Positions 1 to 6,937 of a DNA stretch of 9,508 nt are shown here, one piece after another. This DNA comes from DAOTZS01 sp034434335 (GTDB lineage Bacteria > Chloroflexota > Anaerolineae > CG2-30-64-16), in assembly GCA_034434335.1 (NCBI GenBank), contig DAOTZS010000201.1:1-9508 (forward strand). The letters are read 5' to 3'. A model generated the notes under the pieces. The model saw nothing but the letters and a program-made list of their open reading frames with translations. It did not search any database and was not told the DNA's origin. Numbering within the stretch: position 1 is the stretch's first letter; every line of letters begins with the position of its first letter. The translations under genes were made by a program, and so were the position numbers.

Positions 1-296
1 TGGGAGACTTGATAAAGCAGGTATTGGAGAGGACAAGCACGGCTCTCAGCGTTCAGGGGGGAGCGACGCAGGGGGACGGTGACGAAGTGGCAGATCCAGG
101 CCAAGGGGGCGGTGGTGAGACTCCTGGCGAAGGTGACGACGGCAGGGAATCGCCCCCTGTGCTGATAGGGCCTCCAGTGGTCGAACCAATCGAGCCAGGG
201 CCTCCGCGCCCTATCAAGGGGCCACCCATAATTGAGTTGCCGCCCATCAGGATCGAGCCGCCGCGACCGCCACGGCCTCCGGTCTATGAGCGCTGA
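1..296 (+). CDS. C-terminal part of an unknown protein with Gly-rich acidic linker and Pro-rich tail
   Basis: The reading frame is open from the window edge to a TGA at 294-296. The first possible start inside the window is a TTG at 9-11, but a GGGAG stretch lies only two bases before it, too close for normal initiation. I therefore read this as the 3' end of a longer gene. The visible ~95 residues begin with a short helix-like piece (IKQVLERTSTALSVQ). A Gly/Asp/Glu-rich stretch with no hydrophobic core follows, then about 45 residues rich in proline with repeating PP plus hydrophobic plus E patterns, ending in VYER. This composition suggests a disordered tail or a surface/linker extension, not a folded domain. 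I do not recognise the family and propose no function. The next gene converges from the other strand. Confidence 0.5.
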   Translation, partial: GDLIKQVLERTSTALSVQGGATQGDGDEVADPGQGGGGETPGEGDDGRESPPVLIGPPVVEPIEPGPPRPIKGPPIIELPPIRIEPPRPPRPPVYER

Positions 297-495
297 GCTG
301 CCGCAGGCAGGGTTCCTCGGAGCCGATTGTCTCAGGCCGTTTGATCAAAGGGAGGGGCGCAACCGCTGACAGGTCCTGGCGGTGTCAGATTAGCGAGCCT
401 CTCTGCAGAGAGTTTCTGACCGGGATCATGACCAGTTGGAAGAGTACGGTAGGGAAACGAGCCCGGCCTTTCTGCACAGGTCGCAAGAGTTGCCC
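297..495. other. Convergent intergenic gap with small inverted repeats
   Basis: This gap lies between a plus-strand gene ending at 296 and a minus-strand gene ending at 496. Besides the two repeats listed separately, it contains CTGACA (366-371) and TGTCAG (383-388), a 6-bp inverted pair with an 11-base loop. I see no convincing coding frame and no classic GC-stem plus T-tract terminator. Confidence 0.5.
399..417 (+). terminator. Possible weak plus-strand terminator (perfect 14-base palindrome plus TTTCT)
   Basis: CTCTCTGCAGAGAG at 399-412 is perfectly self-complementary. It could fold as a 5-bp stem with a TGCA loop, followed by TTTCT. It lies about 100 bases after the stop of the upstream plus-strand gene. 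The stem is short and the T-tract is broken by a C, so terminator activity is only a guess. Confidence 0.2.
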
Positions 496-503
496 CTACC
501 GTA
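445..503. repeat. Perfect 10-bp inverted repeat spanning the end of the minus-strand gene
   Basis: TACGGTAGGG at 445-454 is the exact reverse complement of CCCTACCGTA at 494-503, with a 39-base loop. The right arm contains the TAG stop codon (496-498) and the last codons of the minus-strand gene. It could be a 3'-end stabilising or terminating stem for that transcript, although no T-tract follows. Confidence 0.45.
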
Positions 504-2280
504 TGGGCACCACGTATTTCAACTCGCGCAGGCGGTTGCGGAACGCGCGTTCCCGGTTGGCCGGGATCACAATGGTGCGGTCGCCGGCGAGTCGGCAGAA
601 GCGCTTGAGTTTGTCGTCCGCGACCACCATTCTGGCCAGCTCGGGATCTTCGACGTTGATCGTGAGCGCGGCTGCGGGCACGCTGAATGCCTTCCCGCGG
701 GCAATGCCCTCGCGGAAGAGAGCGGTCAGCTCGTCTGGCACAGGGCCGTTATGCCACTCCTGGATGTAGGCTAACGCGGCTTGCAGATCGTGCTCCTGCT
801 CCAGCGCGGTAAGCAGCGAATCCAGATCAATGCGGTAGCTGCCGTCGTCCAGGGGTACCGCCACTGTCGTGAGCATAAGTTTGTCCGACGGGGTGACCTG
901 TTCAGGGGCTATCACGCGCAGGATCACGCCATGCGGGCTCGCTGAAGGGTCTGCCACGGCTTGCAGGAAGGGTGGCCGGGAACGGGCAAAAGGCGCGTAC
1001 TCAGCGCGCTGGCCGAAAAGGTAAGCCCCCAGAGGGTTGATGCGGAAGTATTTCAGCCCATCATACAGGCTGAAATACAGCTCATCGTAGTAATACACCT
1101 CGGCCTGATAGTTGGCCTCCTCGGGTAACAGGTAAGCGATATCCACCGCGCCAATGGTGGCCAGCGTTTCCCACAGGACGGCCAGGATGTACAGGCCGTG
1201 GATGATGCGCCAGTATGCGCTGGCGTCACCCCATGTATACTCGTGTGCATACCCCGCGTAGCCCACGTACAGGTTGCTGTATCCGGTAGTCTCCACCTCA
1301 AAGTCCAGTTGCCAGGCGACTATAGCCCGGAAGAAGTCCTCAATATCGATCCAGACCCCTGCGGGGCACCAGGACAGGGCCTCTACGATGCGCTCGCGAC
1401 GATGGGATGGCGGGCTCAGGCTGGTACCGCGCGCGTTCTGGCCACGTATGGCTCGGATACGGGAAAGCTCATCGAATAGATTGGACTGGGTCCATTGTTC
1501 AAGCGCCTGCAAGAGTAGCTCTGGCTCTTGTGTTCTGAGCCAGGCGCGGCCGGCGTCGGTTAGTTCCAGCTTACCCCCGTATGACTGGGCCCGCCTGGAG
1601 AGCCCGCTCTGAATGGCGAAAAGGGTCAGCCCCACCGGGCGGATGGTTTCGGCAGCCTTGAGCGTCTCTGTGTGGGTCAAGAAGTCACCCTCGCGTAGCT
1701 GAGCAAGCAGCTTCTTGACTGTAGCTGCCGTGGGCATCAGGCCGCTGGGCGTCACCGACACTTCCCCGCGCTGGACCAGCCGCAGGAAAGCAGCCAGATC
1801 CGACGGGCCCGTATGTTCGGTCTCTGCGCGCAACAGCTCGTATTTTTCGCTCCCCAGTTTGATCGTCGCAGGCACCTCCGGCCGGCCTTCGATACGAAAT
1901 GGCTCGAGGCGCGGGACCCATGTCTCCAGTATGGGAAGGAGATCGTCCGGGATGCGGCCATTATGGATGAACAGATCGAGCCTGATCGGCTTGCGCTCCC
2001 AGCTCCATTTTGACCCAGGCCGGCTTGGCAATCGCCCATAGCGCGCCAGAAAGACAGCCTCGTCAAACTGTCCGCCGTTATGGACAGCCAGAGACACTGC
2101 TTTGCGCGAGAGGTCATCCAACTGCTCCCATTGCTGGCGCATCCCTTCCGGGGTGGTCATGACATGTACGATGTGCTCAACCAACTCGGCCTTACGGGTG
2201 ATCGCGCTGCCTCCGCAGAAGTTGGCCAGCGGCTTCAGGGTCTCTACCGTATACGACTCAAGGACCTCGCGTAACTTCAT
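496..2280 (-). CDS. SAP-like / winged-helix protein with XPB/Ssl2-type helicase-associated C-terminal domain
   Basis: This is a protein of about 594 residues with no helicase core. I chose the ATG at 2280 because GGAG lies 8 bases upstream; the in-frame GTG three codons earlier overlaps that GGAG. Residues 1-42 look SAP-like (TLKPLANFCGG, then RKAELVEHI), which suggests DNA binding. Winged-helix-like stretches follow: about 160-250, ending LELTDAGRAWL, and about 295-425, ending FRINPLGAYLFG, with a tyrosine-rich patch near 330-415. The last ~125 residues (YRIDLDSLLTAL, then VEDPELARMVVADDKLKRF, then LRELKYVVP) resemble the Helicase_C_3 / XPB-Ssl2 N-terminal-like domain that precedes the motor in bacterial XPB helicases. 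No Walker motifs are visible, so it is probably a DNA-binding or adaptor subunit. It starts 35 bases after the SWIM gene ends, so the two are probably co-transcribed. Domain names rest on pattern recognition. Confidence 0.85.
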   Translation of the reverse strand: MKLREVLESYTVETLKPLANFCGGSAITRKAELVEHIVHVMTTPEGMRQQWEQLDDLSRKAVSLAVHNGGQFDEAVFLARYGRLPSRPGSKWSWERKPIRLDLFIHNGRIPDDLLPILETWVPRLEPFRIEGRPEVPATIKLGSEKYELLRAETEHTGPSDLAAFLRLVQRGEVSVTPSGLMPTAATVKKLLAQLREGDFLTHTETLKAAETIRPVGLTLFAIQSGLSRRAQSYGGKLELTDAGRAWLRTQEPELLLQALEQWTQSNLFDELSRIRAIRGQNARGTSLSPPSHRRERIVEALSWCPAGVWIDIEDFFRAIVAWQLDFEVETTGYSNLYVGYAGYAHEYTWGDASAYWRIIHGLYILAVLWETLATIGAVDIAYLLPEEANYQAEVYYYDELYFSLYDGLKYFRINPLGAYLFGQRAEYAPFARSRPPFLQAVADPSASPHGVILRVIAPEQVTPSDKLMLTTVAVPLDDGSYRIDLDSLLTALEQEHDLQAALAYIQEWHNGPVPDELTALFREGIARGKAFSVPAAALTINVEDPELARMVVADDKLKRFCRLAGDRTIVIPANRERAFRNRLRELKYVVPIR

Positions 2281-2315
2281 CTCGTGCACTCCGGGCTTTG
2301 GCTATCTATGCCCTG

Positions 2316-3215
2316 TCAGGCTCCATCCTGTCCCTCGGGCTGCCCGTTGCCCTCGAAGGCGGCTGCCAATGCAGCTCGCGTAATGGCGCTGTAGGCTGGC
2401 TCCAGGAGGCGGGCCAGGTCTTCATTGGGCAGGAAGGCGGGGGGACCCAGCCTCCTGAGCAATGGCTGAGCTACGATGGGCGGCTTGATCGCGGTGGGAA
2501 GTCCCTCCAGCCGCTCCAACGGCTGCCAGAAGCGCGGGATCAGCTCCTCCAGTGGGGTTACGGCCTCCGGCTCCTCCTCTGCTTCGGCCTCTTCCGACGC
2601 GGCTTCGCCAGCCCGCCGGTTACGCAGGGCCTGCAGGATCTGTTCCTGGGTACGGCCACGCAGGCGGAAGATCAGGAAGGGGTCCTCGTCGAATTGCTCG
2701 CCCAGGATGTAATGGGTGGCAGCCACATGCTTGCATGGGTTCGCCCAATCGGGACAGGTGCAGTCCGTGATCAGGTCGCCGGGGCGATCGGGGAAGAGGC
2801 TGACGCCGGCAGCCGCGAAGGCTTCCTCGATATTCGGCGGCATCTCGCCGGCCAGGAGTTGGGCGGCAAAGATCGCCTGGGCTGCCATCTGGTCAATCAC
2901 CTTCTCCCACTGCTCATCGCTCAGGGGTGCTAGCTGGATGGTCACCTTGTAGGGCGTCGCCCGCGAGCCCTGCACCTTTGCCCGCACGCCGTTGGGTATC
3001 TCCTCGATGGAGAGCACCTGGCCGGAGCGGGCATAACTGCGGCCGCGGCGCAGGCGGCCGGGGTCCACCAGCCGTTCCAGGGCCGCGATCCAGCGCTCGG
3101 CCCACCAGCTCTGGCCGAATTTGCCGTGCTGGCTGCGCGCCTTGATGCCCTCGTCCGTGCGGATGGGCTGGGTGGGCTCGAAGTAAGTATAGTAATAACG
3201 ATATCGGCGAGCCAA
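2316..3215 (-). CDS. SWIM zinc-finger protein, SNF2-associated type
   Basis: The protein has 299 residues. Its SWIM signature is C152-x-C154-x6-C161-x-H163 (CTCPDWANPCKH), a zinc-binding fold for DNA or protein contacts. After it comes the stretch LGEQFDEDPFLIFRLRGRT, typical of the SWIM proteins found beside bacterial SNF2 ATPases. The N-terminus is very Tyr/Arg-rich, followed by a GQSWWAERWIAALERL segment and GRSYARSGQVLSIEE, also typical of this family. Residues 200-220 form an acidic Ala/Glu linker, and the C-terminal ~75 residues are Pro/Leu-rich with no recognised domain. The start is TTG, supported by a perfect AGGAGGT six bases upstream and by no better in-frame alternative. It sits between the SNF2 ATPase (upstream, 329-base gap) and the helicase-associated protein (35-base gap). 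It is probably a partner of the ATPase; the cellular role is unknown. Confidence 0.9.
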   Translation of the reverse strand: MARRYRYYYTYFEPTQPIRTDEGIKARSQHGKFGQSWWAERWIAALERLVDPGRLRRGRSYARSGQVLSIEEIPNGVRAKVQGSRATPYKVTIQLAPLSDEQWEKVIDQMAAQAIFAAQLLAGEMPPNIEEAFAAAGVSLFPDRPGDLITDCTCPDWANPCKHVAATHYILGEQFDEDPFLIFRLRGRTQEQILQALRNRRAGEAASEEAEAEEEPEAVTPLEELIPRFWQPLERLEGLPTAIKPPIVAQPLLRRLGPPAFLPNEDLARLLEPAYSAITRAALAAAFEGNGQPEGQDGA

Positions 3216-3228
3216 AGGAGACCTCCTT
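3213..3228 (-). promoter_or_regulatory. Perfect Shine-Dalgarno, self-complementary with the start-codon region
   Basis: On the minus strand AGGAGGT (3227-3221) precedes the TTG start (3215-3213). AAGGAG (3228-3223) and CTCCTT (3220-3215) are reverse complements separated by GT. An mRNA stem of AAGGA/TCCTT with a GGTC loop would partly hide the ribosome site and the first base of the start codon. The SD decides the start; regulation by the hairpin is inference. Confidence 0.55.
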
Positions 3229-3290
3229 GCTACACAGCAGTTGACAGGCGATCCTGTAGTTCAGTAGTAACTATTCAGACCGCTTGAAAT

Positions 3291-3457
3291 CGCCCCTCCT
3301 GGGCACTTCGTGCCAGGCCTCGCCCCGAAGGGCTCGGCCCGAGGGGCGTCGGCCTTCGCCGACACCCCTCATGTATGCATTATGAGAAAGGTCGGCGAAG
3401 GCCGACCGCTGGCCGCAGGCCCAAAAAAGGGTGACGCCTCGGGCGAGCCTTCGGCGT
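3291..3457. repeat. Nested hairpin cluster in the SNF2-SWIM intergenic gap (REP/MITE-like)
   Basis: The 329-base gap 3216-3544 holds no gene but is highly self-complementary. Hairpin 1 is 3298-3317: 8 bp, one bulged G, TTC loop. Hairpin 2 is 3321-3348: CGCCCC/GGGGCG outside, GGGC/GCCC inside. Hairpin 3 is 3348-3363: GTCGGC-CTTC-GCCGAC. Hairpin 4 is 3390-3407: GGTCGGC-GAAG-GCCGACC. The 16 bases 3348-3363 are the exact reverse complement of 3391-3406, and the 27-base loop holds CTCAT/ATGAG. The outer block 3325-3350 is matched, inverted and with small gaps, by 3433-3456. CGCCCCTC (3291-3298) also pairs with GAGGGGCG (3341-3348). This fits a palindromic intergenic repeat or mobile mini-element; an attenuator or processing site within the minus-strand operon is an alternative. 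I see nothing in 3458-3544. Confidence 0.7.
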
Positions 3458-3544
3458 GGCCCTTCCAGTCACCGCCGAACAGTTACGTTCAGTAAAGGCA
3501 GTCCAGGGCCAACCTCCATGTCTCCAGCTTTTCATCTTGAACAT

Positions 3545-6500
3545 CTAGGCGGCACTCTTTCCCTCGTCCTCTGTCAACACGTACTTCCGCCTCAGAGTGA
3601 CCAGCTCCCGCAGTTCGTCGGTGGATAGCTCTGTGAGCCATTGCTCTCCGCTGCCGACGATCGCCCGGGCCAGGGCACGCTTGCTCTCGATCAGGTCGTC
3701 AATCATCTCCTCCAGGGTGCCCAGGCTGACGAACTTGTGTACCTGAACATTGCGCACCTGGCCAATGCGAAACGCCCGATCCGTGGCCTGATCTTCCACG
3801 GCCGGATTCCACCAGCGATCGAAGTGGAAGACGTGGTTGGCCCGCATCAGGTTGAGGCCGGTGCCACCGGCCTTGAGGGAGAGAATGAAGATGGGTGGCC
3901 CATCGTTGCTTTGAAAACGGGCCACCATCTGGTCGCGCTGGCGGGCTGGGGTGCCACCGTGCAGGAATAGCACCGGGCAGTTTAGCGTCTGCTGCAGGTA
4001 ACTGTGCAGCATGTGACCCATCTCGGCGAACTGGGTGAAGATCAGCGCCCGATCCCCCACGGCCAGCAGCTCCTCCAGCATCTCGGTGAGCCGCTCCAGC
4101 TTTCCGCTCCGCCCGCTCAACTCATGAGCAGGTATGCCGTGATCGCTCACCTGGTGCAGGAAGAGGACCGGATGGTTGCACACCTGCTTGAGCTTCATCA
4201 GCATGGCCAGGATCAGCCCGCGGCGGTTCAGCCCATCGGCCTGTTCGATCTGGCTCAACGAGTCCTGGACAATCGCCTCGTACAGGCTGGCCTGCTCTTC
4301 GGTCAGGTGGCAGTAGACCTTGATCTCCATCTTCTCCGGCAGGTCCTGGATCACCCGCGGGTCGGTCTTGACGCGGCGCAGGATAAAGGGGCCTACCAAC
4401 ATCTTCAACCGGCGCATGGCGTTTTCGTCGCCATAGCGCTCGATAGGGATGGCGAATGATTTACGGAAGACCTCGCGGGAGCGCAGGTAGCCTGGGTTCA
4501 GGAAATGCATGATGGACCACAGCTCGGACAGGCGGTTCTCTACCGGCGTGCCGGTGAGGGCGATGCGGAAGCCGGCCCGCAGGCGGCGGATGGCCTGGGT
4601 TTGCTTGGCAACCGGGTTCTTGATGTTCTGTGCCTCGTCCAGCACCACGCCCCGCCACGCCACGGCCTGTAACGTTTCGGCGTCGCGGCGGGCCAGCGCG
4701 TAGCTGGTGATCACCAAATCGTGTTTGACGGCCTCGGCTGTGAACTCCTCGCCTTGCAGCCGGTTGTTTCCCTGGTGGATCATGACCGAGAGGTCGGGTG
4801 CGAACCGCTGCACCTCGCGCTCCCAGTTGCCTACCACTGAGGTGGGGCAGATGAGCAGGACTGGCCCATCGGCCTGGCCTTGCTCCTTGTCGCGCAGCAG
4901 CAAGGCCAGCGTCTCGATGGTCTTGCCCAGCCCCATATCGTCGGCCAGGCAGGCACCCAGGCCCCACCGCCGCAGGAACTCGAGCCACGAGTAGCCATAG
5001 CGTTGATACGGGCGAAGCTGGCCGCGCAGGCTGGCCGGCTGTGGCAGCTCGGTCAGCTTCTCGTGTTTAGTTAGCTGTTCCAACCATTCGTCCAGCCACC
5101 CCTCGAAGGCCACATCGTCTACCGGCAACCCCTGCACAGCCTGCTCGGCATCCAGGCCCATCTGCAGCGCCTCCAGCAGGGTGGCCTCACCTTCCCACTG
5201 CTTCGACTGCCAGAAGCGCAGGGCAGCTTCAATCTGCTCCGGGTCAAGCTGCACCCACTGTCCTCGGATCTGCACCAGCGGCGATTTGAGCGCCACCAGC
5301 GCCTCGAACTCCTCGCGGGTGAGCGCGGTATCCCCCACTGACAGTTGCCAGCGGTATTCGAAGAGCTGACTCATATTGAGCCGTCCTGGCGAGCGGTCGG
5401 TGGCCTGGCCTTTGGGCTTTATATGCAGGCGTACGCCCAACCGCGCCCCGCGCTGGTTCCACCAGGGTGGAACCAGCACCCCGAAACCGCTTTGCTCCAG
5501 CAACGGCGCGGCCTCGCGCAGAAACATGAACGCCTCGTCGGTGCTGAGCCCAAGCTGCTGGGGACGAGCTCCCTGCAGGCTACGGTGGATAGGCGGGAAT
5601 ACCCGGGCCGCGTATCCAAGCGCGGCTAACAGCCGTTCCTGGGGTCGGTCGAACTGCCGGCCCAGCCGGCTAAGCACATTACCGCGCGTCTGCCAGACAT
5701 CATGGGCTGGCACCAACAGGGTCGGGTCATCCCTGGCCTGGAGCAGGTAGTCCAGGTTCCAGGTTGGCGGGTGGCCGTCCGTTTCCTGTTGCTGAGGAGG
5801 TGAGAGCCGGAACGCCACGCGGAAGCTCCCCGTCCCAGCCACCTGCAGGTTGCGCAGCCAGGCCTGCAGGCTGCGCTCAAGGCTCTTCAACTGGGCAGGT
5901 GATGCATCTACGCGCGGATTTTCCGTGAAGAGGGCACGCAGCCAGCGATGGGCGACGGAATCATCGCCCCGGGCCAGCGGCATGGGCAAAGGGCCCGCCC
6001 AGCGCCGGGCCAGGGCGTCTGCCATGGTCTTGATGAAACTGTCCAGCAGGCCGCGCGGCGAGGGTGGAGTTCCCTGGCCATCCCAGCTGGCACGGCAGAT
6101 AGGGGGCATGGCCTGCTCCAACCGGGCCAGCCGGGTGCCATCCTGATAGCTATCCAGCACGGCCAGCCAGCGCGCGTGATAGGTTATCCCCCGCGCATCG
6201 GCCGGCACCAGGACAGGCACCACTTTCTGCTGGGCCAGGGTCTCCAGCACCAGGCCCGTGACAATATGCCAGAAGCGGCTATCGGCGCCGATGGCCAGCC
6301 CGGCTGGCGTCTCCTCGGGCGAGGGGAGATGGGCCAGGACCGTGAACGCGGCCGGCGCGGGCACGGAAAAGCCTTGGACCAGCCAGGGCGCCAGGGAAGG
6401 TGACGACTCATCCTCCAGCTCCCAATCGTGTATCAGTTGAGGCGATGGCTGAGGCCCGAAGCGGGTGGTCGGCAGGAGCAGGGTGAGCTGCCCAGGCTGG

Positions 6501-6712
6501 CCGACCAGCTTCGCGTGTCCCAGGGTGTGCAGCAACCTCTGCACCTCGGCCGCTGGCGCACTGAACGGATGAGGTCGTGGCCGGGCCCTGCCTGGCTGGC
6601 GACCTCGCGTGGCCTGGGGCGGAGGAGCTTCGCTGGTCTCCGCCCAGAATAAGAGCTCCCCCGGATCGTCAGGGATCACAGGGGGGCACCAGTGACTATG
6701 TAACACCCACAT
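3545..6712 (-). CDS. SNF2-family DNA-dependent ATPase (DEAD/DEAH-superfamily helicase)
   Basis: The 1055-residue protein has a complete SF2/SNF2 motor in its C-terminal half. Visible motifs: Q-like region LRPYQRYGYSWLEFL (567-580); motif I DDMGLGKT (591-598, Lys597); motif Ia ICPTSVVGNW; motif II DEAQ (692-695); motif III LTGTPVEN (719-726); motif IV IFTQF (891-895); motif V KAGGTGLNL (947-955); motif VI QATDRAFRIGQ (975-985). Residues ~390-530, with GFGVLVPPWW and LFEYRWQLSVGD, match the bacterial SNF2-associated domain (DUF3670 type). The first ~390 residues are less conserved, with a Pro/Arg-rich linker at 28-55. Such enzymes translocate on duplex DNA and remodel DNA-protein complexes, usually without unwinding. 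The ATG start has GAGGT 11 bases upstream. It leads a minus-strand cluster with a SWIM protein. All catalytic motifs look intact. Confidence 0.95.
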   Translation of the reverse strand: MWVLHSHWCPPVIPDDPGELLFWAETSEAPPPQATRGRQPGRARPRPHPFSAPAAEVQRLLHTLGHAKLVGQPGQLTLLLPTTRFGPQPSPQLIHDWELEDESSPSLAPWLVQGFSVPAPAAFTVLAHLPSPEETPAGLAIGADSRFWHIVTGLVLETLAQQKVVPVLVPADARGITYHARWLAVLDSYQDGTRLARLEQAMPPICRASWDGQGTPPSPRGLLDSFIKTMADALARRWAGPLPMPLARGDDSVAHRWLRALFTENPRVDASPAQLKSLERSLQAWLRNLQVAGTGSFRVAFRLSPPQQQETDGHPPTWNLDYLLQARDDPTLLVPAHDVWQTRGNVLSRLGRQFDRPQERLLAALGYAARVFPPIHRSLQGARPQQLGLSTDEAFMFLREAAPLLEQSGFGVLVPPWWNQRGARLGVRLHIKPKGQATDRSPGRLNMSQLFEYRWQLSVGDTALTREEFEALVALKSPLVQIRGQWVQLDPEQIEAALRFWQSKQWEGEATLLEALQMGLDAEQAVQGLPVDDVAFEGWLDEWLEQLTKHEKLTELPQPASLRGQLRPYQRYGYSWLEFLRRWGLGACLADDMGLGKTIETLALLLRDKEQGQADGPVLLICPTSVVGNWEREVQRFAPDLSVMIHQGNNRLQGEEFTAEAVKHDLVITSYALARRDAETLQAVAWRGVVLDEAQNIKNPVAKQTQAIRRLRAGFRIALTGTPVENRLSELWSIMHFLNPGYLRSREVFRKSFAIPIERYGDENAMRRLKMLVGPFILRRVKTDPRVIQDLPEKMEIKVYCHLTEEQASLYEAIVQDSLSQIEQADGLNRRGLILAMLMKLKQVCNHPVLFLHQVSDHGIPAHELSGRSGKLERLTEMLEELLAVGDRALIFTQFAEMGHMLHSYLQQTLNCPVLFLHGGTPARQRDQMVARFQSNDGPPIFILSLKAGGTGLNLMRANHVFHFDRWWNPAVEDQATDRAFRIGQVRNVQVHKFVSLGTLEEMIDDLIESKRALARAIVGSGEQWLTELSTDELRELVTLRRKYVLTEDEGKSAA

Positions 6713-6741
6713 GTATAGAGTCTACCTCGCTAACGCTGCCT

Positions 6742-6770
6742 ATTGTACATCTAAACCGGCCTCTTGAAAA
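6742..6770 (-). promoter_or_regulatory. Candidate promoter for the SNF2 cluster
   Basis: On the minus strand TTTTCA (6770-6765) and TACAAT (6747-6742) are separated by 17 bases, close to sigma-70 consensus (TACAAT differs from TATAAT at one base). Transcription would start near 6735, leaving a leader of about 23 bases with GAGGT at 6728-6724. Confidence 0.5.
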
Positions 6771-6771
6771 G

Positions 6772-6823
6772 AAAGAACAGTAAGATGACAGATGGTCTGT
6801 TGTCATTTCTTAATCTGTTCTTT
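6772..6823. repeat. 52-base imperfect palindrome in the divergent control region
   Basis: AAAGAACAG (6772-6780) is the exact reverse complement of CTGTTCTTT (6815-6823). Moving inward, TAAG pairs with CTTA and ATGACA with TGTCAT, with small bulges. The centre also offers ACAGA-TGG-TCTGT (6788-6800). It sits between the SNF2 -35 box and the Pho-type array, so it could be an operator shared by the divergent genes. On the minus strand it also reads CTGTCAT-CTTA-CTGTTCT, resembling the Escherichia coli Pho box spacing of 7+4+7. Confidence 0.6.
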
Positions 6824-6874
6824 GCATGCCCTTAACCGGCCGCTAACGTGCAGTTAACCCGGCCCCACTATGCT
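6810..6874 (+). promoter_or_regulatory. Pho-box-like array and promoter for the 82-residue gene
   Basis: Hexamers recur every 11 bases: TTAATC (6810), TTTGCA (6821), TTAACC (6832), CTAACG (6843), TTAACC (6854). Exactly 9 bases after the last one is TATGCT (6869-6874), a plausible -10, with no good -35. An activator array replacing the -35 is the known Pho-box layout: TTAACA repeats for Bacillus PhoP and CTTAACC-type repeats for cyanobacterial SphR. The three central hexamers are strong and the first two weak. Confidence 0.65.
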
Positions 6875-6886
6875 GAAACATGGTTT

Positions 6887-6905
6887 GCCCTGCCCAAGAC
6901 AGGGC
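6887..6905 (+). other. Leader hairpin before the 82-residue gene
   Basis: GCCCTG (6887-6892) and CAGGGC (6900-6905) form a perfect 6-bp stem with a 7-base loop, in the predicted 5' leader. TTCTT follows it, so weak attenuation is possible, but the loop is large for a terminator and the T-tract is short. Confidence 0.35.
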
Positions 6906-6937
6906 TTCTTGCTCAACCTTCTGATGAGGACTGAAGG

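Noticed and set aside
2298..2933. 211-codon open frame on the plus strand
   Set aside because: It is antisense to the SWIM protein gene, which has a clear zinc motif and a perfect SD; the plus-strand translation shows no recognisable domain.
3241..3270. Perfect TTGACA on the plus strand that might drive a structured RNA through 3291-3457
   Set aside because: The best -10 at an allowed distance is TAGTAA, which is poor, and no plus-strand gene or terminator follows, so I do not call a promoter or ncRNA.
3383..3407. Rho-independent terminator on the minus strand after the SNF2 gene
   Set aside because: The GGTCGGC/GCCGACC stem is good, but the following TTTCTCAT is a poor T-tract, and the same stem is part of a larger repeat cluster that explains it better.
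3291..3457. CRISPR array
   Set aside because: The repeats are inverted and nested, not regularly spaced direct repeats with unique spacers, and no cas gene is nearby.
4004..4459. 151-codon plus-strand frame, and a 175-codon minus-strand frame at 4461-4988
   Set aside because: Both overlap the SNF2 motor in other frames, and their Arg/Pro/Gly/Gln-rich composition is typical of shadows in GC-rich genes.
496..6712. DISARM-type or other named defence system
   Set aside because: A SNF2-like helicase alone is not enough; no methyltransferase, DUF1998 or phospholipase D gene is present, so I cannot assign a known system.
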